The translations under genes and the position numbers were made by a program. Positions 1 to 11,600 of a DNA stretch of 64,000 nucleotides are shown here, one piece after another. Each line of letters opens with the position of its first letter. Within the stretch, counting starts at the first letter, position 1. The notes beneath the pieces were generated by a model. That model saw only the letters and a list, made by a program, of their open reading frames with translations. It searched no databases and had not been told where the DNA came from. Origin of the DNA: Dichotomocladium elegans (Eukaryota > Mucoromycota > Mucoromycetes > Mucorales > Lichtheimiaceae). The stretch is from assembly GCA_025716815.1 (NCBI GenBank), contig JAIXMN010000033.1, forward strand, positions 248,001 through 312,000, in the 5' to 3' direction.

Positions 1-560
1 GTGGATGATGCGGCCAAACTCTCCAATGTATTGAGCACGACGGTAACTTGGTGCTCGGATTTGGGCACTAGCTGCAATGCGCGTCTCTACTTCTTTTGAG
101 AAGAAAAAGTTATAGAACTATCTCTGAAAAGAGATTGAACCTGCCCTTTCAGACTCAACAATGCATTGGATCCTTTCGACGCACCAGCTTGGGACTTGCG
201 AACCTTTCATCTGCTGCACTAGCCAACAGGGATTTTCTTCCATGGATACTAGCGAGACAGTGCACACAGAGCCCGCACGTTCCAGATATTATCAAGCCCG
301 TATGCTCTAACGTTACGATAAAGTAATGTTTGTATACGTGCTTGGAGATATAGACCCGCGTTTGATTCATAGATCGTATTTGCAGATCCAAGTTATCCAT
401 CTCCCGGCTGATTTGCTTTACCGACTTGTCGTACACCTTAGTTCGAGATATTTTGATCTGTCCAACCGGCAATTCTCTTCGACGATCGATCTTCGACTCA
501 ATGAAGGATTGGAAAAGAATGTAGCAGATCTCGCATTAGCACTGGATGAACCGCGATGAT
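1..560 (-). CDS. Unresolved partial gene at left edge
   Basis: On the minus strand, open coding-like segments are separated by plausible introns. One segment spans about 317-455, is rich in charged residues and includes KVYDKSVKQISREMDNLDLQ. A second, at about 100-240, includes MEENPCWLVQQMKGSQVPSW. A GTTCAA donor and a CTCAAAAG acceptor would join it in frame to an open segment running off the edge at 1-95 (EVETRIAASAQIRAPSYRRA). The join between the first two segments does not keep frame with the splice sites I can see, and no start codon was fixed. The gene would be divergent from the importin at 720. I do not recognise the family; the first segment looks helical, possibly coiled coil. It may be one gene or chance open frames. 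Confidence 0.3.
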
Positions 561-719
561 GTATTTATTGTCGCGCATATTCAATATCGAAACACTGGCA
601 CGCGCCGAGCTGCTTGTACGGTGAGCACACGCGCGTGACCATTTTATTAGCACTTTATCGGGACCAAAAAAAAAAGAAAGCACCTCACGCTTTCTTTTCT
701 TTCAGCGCGAGGCCGAATT

Positions 720-3700
720 ATGGACGTAGGTTTGGCTATTCACGATCACCGGTGATCTCTGTTCTGACCAAGTCAATATGTATTTTTGGTACAGCAATAT
801 TTGGCAGAGCTTGATGAACTGCTGACGAGATTGGCTAGTGCACAAGATTCAGAAACGATTCGTCTGGTAAAAAAAAAAAAAAAACTTATACTTAGGTTGA
901 TTCCAAGTAGAAGAAAAGAATAAAGGATAATCGCTGAGCAAACATCGCACGATAGGCAACATCTTCGCTCAATTCTCATTACTATAAGTCTGCCAACTGC
1001 ATTCCCGCTCTTGCCGAGATCATTGACCGATCGCCTCATTACCAGGTCCGGCAGCTAGCTGCGGTTGAGCTTCGTAAGCGTATCAACAAGTGGTGGCCGG
1101 ATATTCAGGAAGACAATAAAAGCGTTATCCGGAATCAGCTTCTCCAAATATCACTTAATGACGAAAAGTAAGGCATTGATAGTTCAGCCCATACAATTGA
1201 ACAGGCGATTGAAAAAAAAGTGTCTCTATATGCGCACGTGCATAAAGGGAGCTCGTTCGACACTCAACAGCACGTGTGATTTCATCCATCGCGCACTTGG
1301 ATATTCCCCGAGAATCATGGCCTGAACTTCTGACTTTCCTTCACCAGGCCTGCACGAGCCCGGACGCATCACATCGTGAGGTCGGCACGTATCTCTTATA
1401 TACCCTATTTGAAGCAATTGCCGATTACTTTATGCAGAATACCACTCCATTGTACGAACTCTTAGCAACATCAATTGTCGATCCCGAAAGTATCAAGGTC
1501 CGAGTTACCACAGTCCTGTAAGTAAGGTGAAGATAAATTAAAGATTTGGACGGCTGAGTGGACCATCCGTGATGCAGGATTCTCGGAAAATTGGGCGAAT
1601 TCGTTGAACCTGAAAATAAAGAGGATATTGTAAGTATACTTTGTGTTGGCAAAAAAGAAAATGGAAAAGTAGATCATCGCGTGACCAAACATGGGGGTAT
1701 GTACAGAAATGGTACAGAGGCATGATCCCGAACATGGTGAACGTCCTGGAACAATGTCTGGAGAATAACAATGAAGAAGGTGCCGCAGAAGTGTTTGAGG
1801 TTTTTGATACGCTGCTGATGTTGGTAAGGAGAAGAAGCCGAGCGGATACACCGCGCCTGCGTCAGTCAATTGACATTACGCATAGGATACGCCCCTCTTG
1901 TCTACTCACCTTGTTGAGCTGATACGATTCTTCTTAACCGTTGGCTCGAACCGAGAGATCGAGGAGTCTATTCGGATTATGGCGCTCTCTTTTCTCATGT
2001 GGGCTGCCATTTAGTAAGTTTTGAGTAGTATCGCGAAGAAGCACAGGATTGCCCGGTTACTTACAGGAACATGCGTGCATGCGTTAGCAAACAGAACAAA
2101 ATTAGAAGCCTCAAATTGGTCGGGTTCTTGGTTGAAGGTCTCATGCCGATTGGTACCGAAGAAGATCCAGAGGATATGGATGAGGATTCACCATCTCGGG
2201 TAAGTTGCTTCCTTCCCACCCTCCTGCCTGATGTAAGCTTTGGAAGCTAAGACATGCCGCTGCTAGGTCGCCTTCAAGGTGCTGAATGCGTTGGCTAGCA
2301 ACATGCCTCCTCAGCAAGTTATCCCGATCCTGATGCCTATTGTTGTCAACTACATGCAGAATCCGGATCCTGGCTATCGCAAGGGTGCGATGGTGGCATT
2401 TGCGGTTGTGGTCGAAGGATGTGCAGAATATATGAGCAGTAAGCTGCCTGAGCTGCTTCCTATTGTCTGTAGTGGCCTGTGTGATTCTGATATTATGGTT
2501 CGACGGGGAGCATGTATGGCATTGGGATGTCTCGCGGAAGAACTCCAGACCGAGATCTCCGAACACCATCAGGCGCTGCTTCCATTGGTGCTTAACTTGG
2601 TCGAGGACAACAATTCAGAGGTCATTAAGCACGCGTGCAATGCTCTGGATGCCATTTTAGAAGGGCTGGGAGAGGAAGTGGTGCAGTATCTCCCGATGCT
2701 GATGGACAAGCTGCTCGTCCTCCTGGATAACGCTACCCAAACCGAAACCACGGCGACCATCATTGCGGCCATTGGCAGCGCTGCACACTCTGCAGGGGGA
2801 GAATTCAATGTCTATTTCGAACAAGTGATGCCACGTATTCGCGGGTTCATGGCTGCAAAGGAAGGGAACGACCAGCTGATGCTACGTGGTGTGGCCAGCG
2901 ATGCAGCGGGTGCAATTGCGGAAGCTGTAGGTGCGGAGAAGTTCCGTCATTGCACGCATGATATGATGCATCTCGCTATCGAACAACTGAATCTTGATTC
3001 CCCGCGCCTGCGCGAGTGCTCGTACGCCTTCTTTGCGATTCTTGCACGGGTGTTTGGCGAGGAGTTTGCGCCGTATCTACCCACCATTATACCACCCATT
3101 CTGGCCTCCTGCAGGGCTGAGGAGCAGCAGGGGTGTGGATTTATGGGTGAAATCGACCTATTATCCTGCAATATCGACGATGGTGACGACGACAACAGCC
3201 ACGACGAGGGCGCCGGCATGGATGTCGCTTATTTTAACTCGGCTGTGGCGGATGAGAAGGAGTTTGCTGCTGACGCATTGGGGGAGCTGTTTCAAAACAC
3301 GCGGTATCATTTCTTGCCGTATGTGGAGGCGTCGATCCAAGAGTTAACACAATTGTCTTGTCACCTATCGGAAGGAGTGCGGAAGGCCGTGGTAGGCAGC
3401 ATGTTTGCATTCCTGCGCACATTTTATACTATATCCAGTGCAACCGCGGAATGGACGCCAGGACTCCCGCCAAACTACCCCGTGCATGAGAATGTACAAA
3501 GCATGATTATGGCGGTAGTACCGACGGTCCTGACCATGTGGGCCGATGAGGATGATCGGCTAGTGGTGGCACATATTACCCAGGAGATGGTACAGGCCCT
3601 CAAACTGATGGGTCCATGTATTGTGTCAGAGCGTAAGTAGAATGAGAGAGACTTGCTGCTTCATTTATTGACATGGGGGAGCTTGTTAGACGTCGAAGAA

Positions 3701-4759
3701 ATTGCACGCAATCTACTCGAAATCTTTGAGAAGCGGTCTATGTGCCAAATTGGCGATGAAGACGACGACTATGCGGACGAGGACGAGGAGGCAGAGTCGG
3801 AATCGTTATTGATCAGCGCTGCTGCTGATCTGGTAGCCATGCTATGCGAGGCGATTGGAGAAGGCTTTTCGTCTTACTTTGACGTGTTTCTTCCTCTGAT
3901 TGCTAAATATTATGTAAGATGAGTTCCTGCACCGTATATATTTATTCTATATACAAGTATAGACATCTACTGACCGATCCAAATTGCATCAGAAAAAGAC
4001 AAAGACGCCGCAAGAGCGATCCATGGCCATTGGTTGCCTTGGAGAATGCATCCGAGGCGTCAAGTCGGCTGTCACACCCCACGCGGCCCGACTCCTCCAG
4101 CTGTTTCTAAAGAGTCTAGGCGATGAGGATCCGTCCGTGCGGAGCAATTCAGCCTACGCGATAGGTCTTCTCTTTTCATATTCTCGAGTCAACTTGATGA
4201 AGTAAGGTTGGACATGGAAACGAAAACTCAACTGACACGAACGCACACATTCTCTCTCTTTTATAGCCAAATCCCAGTCGCTGTTTCAGCATTGCACCCT
4301 TTATTTAATAACCAAACGCTCCTCAACGCGACTGACAATGCTGCCGGATCCTTGGCACGGATCTTGCTAGCTTATCCGCAGAGTGCTTACCTCGATCAAG
4401 TGCTACCGATATTTATAGGCGCCTTGCCACTCAAAGCGGATGTCGAAGAGAATGAGCCTGTTTTTGATTTCATCTTCCATCTCTTTCGATCCAACCATCC
4501 ATTTGTAAGCAATTAACCGCCGGATTTTACCATGTGGCGAGGGCTGTCACAGCGATAGATATGTCTATTAAAACTTGTAACGACCGTGTAGGTATTGAAT
4601 CATCTACCAGATCTATGCAAGATCTTTTTGCATGTCCTCTCCGACGAGAATCAACTCAAGCCGAAAACGCGAGCGCAGCTTATTGAACTTGTCCAGGCAA
4701 TTCATGTACAAACACCTAACCTTCACTTGGAAACGAGCCAGCTCGCTCGTTTCTTGTAA
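720..4759 (+). CDS. KAP123: Importin-4 / Kap123-type karyopherin beta
   Basis: A nuclear import receptor of the importin-beta superfamily. The yeast and animal members carry ribosomal proteins and histones H3/H4 through the nuclear pore. About 13 exons encode roughly 1,050-1,100 residues, the usual size for Kap123/IPO4. The first exon is only ATG GAC at 720-725 and joins exon 2 at 795 to give MDQYLAELDELL. The family N-terminus follows, including VRQLAAVELRKRINKWWPDI. The rest is HEAT repeats, with a 450-residue central exon (2268-3633) and an acidic stretch near residue 650-680 (about 3175-3215) followed by the conserved ADEKEFAADALGELF. The final exon ends at a TAA. It is convergent with the hydrolase gene at 5053. 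Importin-5/Kap121 is the main alternative; the N-terminus and the acidic loop with the ADEKE motif favour importin-4. Confidence 0.9.
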
Positions 4760-5052
4760 TAACCGATAATCTCTTTACCCATCTGCAAAACAAACCTTTA
4801 CCCCTCTGAACAACAACAGCATTATGATACACACACCATTACTACAATTATTGTACGATTCCTATGTATAAAAAGGAAAAGAAAGATATGTGAGACAAGA
4901 AATGATGGTGTCGTCAGCAGTCATTTTGCATTTTCTCTTGTCTTCTATACATGCGTGATCTCTGACCAAACGGGTGGCATTTACATAGAAGCGCGAACAA
5001 ATGCTACAGTACTAGAACGAGCTTGATACATAGAAGAGTGGGGAAAGCTAGG

Positions 5053-7435
5053 CTAGAGTCTTGCCTTGAGAGGCTCCAGTCGAAATTTGATTTCTCGCAA
5101 TTTTGCGCTGGCAGGTTTCCAACGCTCAAACAAATCACGCAGGTTGTCGAGTTCACGACTAAATGTCTTGTTACCTAGCACGAGCGTGTCATCACAGATA
5201 CCTCGCATTGCCCAGGGGAGATAAAACGGATTGAGTCGCACCTTGGCCTCAAAAGGACCCAAGAGCGCCGCGTCGTTGCTATTCCCGATGGTCGATCGAC
5301 TATGAGCAGACTCGAAAAGATGCTGAACCGCTAACTTGAAAACTTCAATTTCTTCGTAAACCGTAGAATGCCCTCCCTCCCACGAATAAAGGTCACCCGC
5401 AAGGACTTCGCTTAGATGAGTGAGGAGGCCATGGTCCGACAAGCCCGAATTTCTGAGCTTGAGAGCAAAGATAATGAGGTTGATAAGGAAATCATCTTCT
5501 GAGTACACGTGGCCGTCAATGTAGATAGCCCGAAGGATATTAGGATGCGACGCGCCAGCCATAATGGCCGAATAGAGCGGCACTACCTGGTCCTGCATCG
5601 AACCAATGAGGACTGTCTTGATATCATTCCGAAGGAGACAGGCCATGGATTGGCGATAGCGTTGTGTGATAGCGCTGCTGGGGTCCATAAACTCAAAGAG
5701 CTCCCTTGCTGCGTCGGCTTCAAAGTACTAAAGTATAGCCTGTAAATTGCAATAGCTCCCTCCCGTTTTACTGCTGCCGCTTGCCTTTTTCTTTCTTTTC
5801 TCACCTTGACGAGCAGATTGCCTTTAAGAGAAGGAAATGGTCCATGAGAGATCCCGGCCATAGCCAGAAAGCAGACCGGCTGCTCAGGCACACGTACAAG
5901 CATCTCTTCCATCAGTCGGTGGAGTAAGATGGCTGATACCGGCGTGCCTTGGGAATGCGTGGCCCAAAAGATGACGTCGGCCGCAGCAAGAGCGCTCATC
6001 CATGCAGGGTTACTTTTTAAGTTTTCATAGAGCATGTCAACCCGTTCTCCCACCTTTCCCTCGCCTTCGAGCGGAATGGTGGTTATAGCCTTGCTTGGGA
6101 TTGACAAATCATGGGTTTCACTGAAATACATCTTAAGGCCCTGAGCCATTTGTTCGCAGAACTTAAGACTGGTCCCAGTGGGTTCGCCAATAACATTGCG
6201 AACAAGCTGGATAGCGGCCGCGATGGTTGTTCTCGTTAAGGAAAGAGATCTATGTAAACGCGAAGAAGAATATCATTTACCTTCATCGGGAACCACCCAT
6301 GGACTCCAATAATAACGAACTTCTTGTTGGCAACATTCTCCGGATCCGCTTTCATGGCTTCCACAAATTTAACGAATCGTCGGTTGACACGCGGGGAGGG
6401 CGAGGTGTGTAAAAACATGGTATTGATGGCCCGCAATGCCTTTGTCAGTAAACCCTGGTGGAGATCTTGATCGGATGTCTGCGCCGGGGCAGGTTTATCA
6501 TTGTGAATGGGTGGTAGGACCATGTTTTTTCTCGTAAATGAGGTAGAGCGGGTGGGCGACGATGATTTGGATACTTGTTCTTGCAGCTGTGCGTCATTTG
6601 CGTTCTTCTCAACAATGACACTATCGCGCTGATCCGACGAAGCCCAAAAGAAGGATCGCCAGGATGTGGAGTTTGATGGTCTGGGTTCTCTATTGAGAGA
6701 TTCTTCTTTAGTCGTCAATTCGCTCGGCCCAGATGTCGGTGTAGGTGTAGGTCCGTTAGTGTCACTTCGGTTCCCTTCAGCTGTTTTTGTTCTGGATACT
6801 TGGGGCAGCTTTTCCGTCCGGTTTGAAGCCTGTCGAGCCGATGTCGATGATTTCTTCGTTATCTTTTTCGTTTCAAGTTCAGGGTCAGCGTCAAGCGATT
6901 GCTGTTCAGCAGCACCAGCATCAGTAGTGGCAGTAGCAGTAGTAGCGCTGCCGTCGCTTTGTTTTGGTGCCGATGCAGCGGGGGAATATCCGAGCCAAGT
7001 CCATAGGCCGCTTTGGGAATAATAACCATTGCTGCTGCTGCCATTGTGTGTGCTGCCGCTATCACCTTCACGTTTTCCATTACCGTTCTGTCCACGATGC
7101 GCCGATTCACTGTCTGCAGTCACTTTGGGCTCAGTAACCTTGCCGTCATTTGTTTGATCTTTGGCCATCGTGTCGTTCTCTTCTCGATCTTCCTCCTTGT
7201 TTTCTGACTCTGACAGGCTGTACATGGAAGATGTTGTATAGAGACGTTGGAACCAACTGGACGACTTGCTCTCAGTAGAATCTGCTCGGACGCGTTTTAT
7301 CGCAGCCGAAGACAATTGAATGCTGCTTGGGCTTGATTCGGGCAGCTTCTCAAGACTCGATTGTTTGCGTTTTACCGACTTGGGGTCTGATTGTGTTTTA
7401 GTTGCTGTTGTATTTATCTTGCTCATTGCTAGCAT
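5053..7435 (-). CDS. Putative alpha/beta-hydrolase (lipase-like), conserved fungal protein
   Basis: Three exons encode about 730 residues. The first 330 or so are low-complexity and Ser/Thr/Asn-rich, probably disordered. A hydrolase-like region follows. It holds VIIGVHGWFPMK (oxyanion-loop type HG) and, across an intron, LVRNVIGEPTGTS. Further on are ADVIFWATHSQGTPVSA, whose THSQG is a GXSXG-like nucleophile elbow with Ser as candidate catalytic residue, and AMAGISHGPFPSLKGN. The last exon includes SMQDQVVPLYSAIM, where an acid residue of the triad would be expected, and EGGHSTVYEE, a candidate catalytic His. It resembles uncharacterised fungal lipase-like proteins such as yeast YFL034W (Mil1), but I could not test this. 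The substrate is unknown. The start chosen is the first in-frame ATG at 7435; a second ATG lies 9 bases downstream. Confidence 0.75.
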
Positions 7436-8611
7436 AAAAAGTAGCAAGGGGATTCGGGGATGGGGAGAAAGGGCGTGTATAAAACACTCTACGGCTCAGC
7501 AAAGGAACGCATAAATGTCATGAATTGCGCGGGCCCTCCCTTCGATATTTCAGTCACCCAAATTCCTTCACTTTCTCGTGAGGAAAAAAAGGTTGATCGG
7601 TACTTATTCACGTTATTCAATGCTATTTACCCTCATTCTCTCCTCTCCCAGAGTCCTCTATCCTCTTCAAAAGAATATCCCAAGACCCATCTTGTGATAA
7701 GCGAGAGAATGTGATTGTATTCATCGGGCAAACTTACATAATATCACATGCCCGACGGCCCATAATTTCAATGTCCGAAAGTTATCTGCTTGGTTAAAGG
7801 AAAGGCGGCCGGCTATTGTATCTGCCCTTGCGGCCGTCTATCGCTAACTGTCGTACATTATCCTCCAGAAGACATGCAAGCTGATGGCCGGACGAAGCCA
7901 CACGGAAGTCGAGAAGAGAAAGAAGAGATAACCGATATGAGGAAACGTGAGAAACCATGAGGAGAATGTGACAAGGACGAATAGAGAGCCACAACGGTCA
8001 AGATAATCGGTACTTGACGTTTCGCTTAATTGCAGAAGAAACAATCAGAGCCGCAATTCCATGAGATAGATTATGTATTTCCCTTGGGATGAAGCAAGTC
8101 ATCCTGGTAATAGTAGAGAAAAGAAAAAGAGTTTGCTTTTCTTCGCAGTTATTTGGTTCGTTTCTACAGACCAACTATTTCCACGCAGTAAGAAACCATA
8201 CAGCTCAGAACAAACGGGAAAAAGATGTTGTGATAATAGTTCCTATTAAGCATCCTATCACTGAGGGTCTACATAGAAAATTTCATTCTTGCGGTCCAAC
8301 ATCTGCATGCACATCAGAAAGACTGGAACGTTGCCGGTTGACGCGTAAATGGCGTATCTGCGACCTATATCTCCTCAACTCCCAGTTGGCGCTGCAAACA
8401 CACTATAGTTATGATGTATCTAGACATAAGGAAATGTTTGTTGATGCAAATAGTCAAAAATTAGCAGTGTGGTCCAACTTTAATGCAGAGAAAATGCGAA
8501 TGCGGTGAGTTCATGAATGTGATGAGTGAGTAAGTGAGTGAGGTTCAAAAAAAACATTTTACAAGAAAACAAAAGATGCCAATGTTGAAAGGAACAATGA
8601 TATACTTTTTT
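7436..8611. other. Intergenic stretch between hydrolase start and adenylate cyclase end
   Basis: About 1.2 kb holding the upstream region of the hydrolase gene and the 3' flank of adenylate cyclase, both on the minus strand. A plus-strand open frame at 8089-8508 shows no recognisable motif and has the basic, Cys/His-scattered composition of chance translation. I see no RNA gene or mobile element. Confidence 0.6.
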
Positions 8612-11600
8612 TTAGGGTAAGTAAGGTGCAGATGAACTTGAAGCTGTGTTAGCCAAACCAGAAACATCAGCAAACATTTGCAGTGCACGCAAGATATGGG
8701 ATGGGTCCAGTTCAATCGCTTCGCCAAGCTTCTCAAGCACCTGGGCAAAGTGACCCACTTTGTGTAGATACAGGGTCGATACAGCATTCTATTTACGGCA
8801 TGCAGACACAACTGTTAGCAAGAATAAAGAAAGACATTGTTTCTTGTTTCTTACCTCGACACGGGTAACAAAATTTTCCATGAGCAGAATCAGCTCATCG
8901 TCCGATGCATTGTGTAAGATGTGATTTTCAAGCATGCGTTCCATGGAAGTTGGCGGTGGCGCAAGTGCAAGATCACCAGTGCGACTGGAGGGCGAAGTAA
9001 GTACAGCGCCGAGATCAATTCTACGTTTGGCGCTGATACGACCTGTGGTCAGGCCCTCCAGTCGGACCACTAGGTTCAGTAGCGCACAGACAAGGGCAGG
9101 TTCGACCACACGGTTAACATGGCGCTGCCGCATAGGTGTCGTTATCATAACCGACTCGTCGTTCAGGTCTAGTCCCTCAGTCGGTGTCGGTATCCGCGAA
9201 GGCTCTAGCGACATGTCAGGATCCAGCCGCGGTGATGTGTTGAGCGATGTATCTGCGGTTGTAAGGCGCGGTGATGCCGTGGGTGGTGACTTGAGCATAG
9301 GTGCCGGGCCACCAAGTGTATCTGCTGCCGTTCCCACCGCTGCGGACGCCGGCTGTGTCTGGCCTGCATCAATAACCGCACTTTGTTCCTCAAACTCCAT
9401 GCGACCAGCGAGCTGCTTCGGATACACAAAACTGAGCATCTCTGGTGTTTCGAGGCCCTTCAATCGTCGTACTCCATATTCCATCACTCGGAATCCGAGG
9501 CGCTTAAGCTGCTGAATGTCGCGCTGGATCAGGTAGTTTCCAGCAGACGAAGTCGTACCGTCCAGTGTACTATCGTCCAGGACACCAGGGAAGTTCTTGA
9601 GGGCAGCGACGACGTCGGAGGACACGCATATTTGACCGCCGTCGGCAGCATTGCAAATGCGACTCGCCTTATTGACTACGGGACCAAAATAGTCCATACG
9701 GCTCGTAATCGGGTTACGTTCAAACACAGGAGTTCCCCAGTGAATGCCCATGCGCACAGACAAACCGCGGTAGATCACCACGCCGTCCTTCTCGATCTCG
9801 CGGCCTTCCTCGCTCGCCAAGATGCCGGCAGGCCAGTCCGCTTCAAGTAGTTGCAGCTGGACAGTGAAGCACCACAGCAACGCAGACGTAATGTTTTGGA
9901 AGCACACCATGAAGGCATCGCCTTCAGTTTTGACCTCGTAGCCACCTACCGTCCGCAGTGTGCGTCGCATGACAGCATCATGGATCTTGATGGCGGATCG
10001 CATGTTCTCTGGCTGCGTCTCCCAGAGTAAAGTCGAGCTCTTGATATCCGTAAAGACTAAAGCCACCTGATTGATGGGCGGAGGAACTTCTCTATCAAGA
10101 CGAGCCAAGGTCTTCGGTGCAACACACAAGCACGCATGGGTTCAGTACAACAACATTCTTTTGCTTGCCTGCTTATTCTACAACAGCAAACTTACCGAAT
10201 CGCCAGGACCTTCTTCCTTTCCACGCCGCTTATTCTTTCCGAGAATCAAACCTCCCGGACCAATCGGTATATCATCCATGATCATTGTAGCCGCGTCAGA
10301 ACCAGCCGGCCCACCGGCACGTACGTTGCCGCGCAAATAACGCAGTCTCTTATCACGTTTGTCAAAGAGATCGCCGACGCCTATCACCATGACCATCAGG
10401 TCCTTCTCCGCACCATAGGTGATGGCAAAGTCCCTCAACTTTTGCGCGGCTGCCATGAGGTCTCCCTTCTCGGTGCGCGCAACGTCGACCGCCTTTTGAT
10501 AGTTCATGCGCTCCCAGAGGCCTCTCGATGCCATAATCACAAACTCATCGTTCTCCGACAACTCGATGGTTGCCACATACGGATTGGCATTCACTGCCGG
10601 GATCATGTCAAAGTAGCCAAAGCCTCTGGAGACCTTGTGTTCGCCGTTAAGTTTACCCGCGTTGGAGACATAACCACCTGCAGAGCGGATGCGCGAAATT
10701 TCGCCAGGGTTGAGCGATATATGCTTATGTGTGATTTCATAGGCCTGTCCGTTATTGCGGCAGATCACGGCCATGGCATCGCCAACATTAGCCACATAGA
10801 GTTTCGTGCCAGAAATGTAACACACAACAGCCGATGCGCCCGAGTCCTTTTCGTCGCCAAGCTCGGTGCCCAGTCCCTTCTCGAGCGAAAGGAACGAGCG
10901 GCGAAGTGCGCTCACCACCGTGTCATCGTTCTTTACCTTGGCAAGCTCAGCATCAACATGCGAGGTGAGGTTGTCGTTAAGGTATTTCGTGAGTCGGCAG
11001 CCTGACCGCGAACTCTTGCGGCCGTCGAAGAGACCAAAGATGCATTCGTCGTCACTGTTGCGGAAGCGAGGCATGACAAGATCCCAGGTACCCAAATGAT
11101 CGTTCGATCCGAGCCAGTCGGCAACACCATAAGCCATGTTGTTCACCTCCGAGGGCGATGTGCGGACACGACGATCAGCATTCTCTTCGGGCACCAAGAC
11201 GCCGAGGATCGTGATATCCATCAGACCGAGCATGCGAAGGCGGGACAGAGCACTGAAGTCAGCAAGATCCTTCTCCTGCTGGCCATGGCCATCCGGATGA
11301 GCCTTCTTGATCTCCAGGCGCTTGTTGCCAGAGAGATTGAGAAATTTAAGGGATAAATTCCAATTCCTAGAGACAACAGAAAATTATGTATTGGTTATCT
11401 GAATAATAATAGGTTTTCGCAATCCCCTTCTCCTTACCAATTCCAGTCATACGGCCAGTTGGCAATATTGTACTTGAGCACATTGTTGCCCACATCTAGC
11501 ACTAACAGTTTCCGAAGTTTACCAATCTCAGCCGGGAGCGTCTGGAGCTTGTTGCCGTTGACCGCAAGGACGCGCAAGAAGCTCAGCTTCTCTATATCGT

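Noticed and set aside
8089..8508. 139-codon plus-strand open frame
   Set aside because: No motif and chance-like composition; no supporting splice sites or neighbours.
8934..9515. Long antisense frames inside adenylate cyclase (also 10,136-11,005)
   Set aside because: Shadows of the cyclase catalytic and PP2C-like exons on the other strand.
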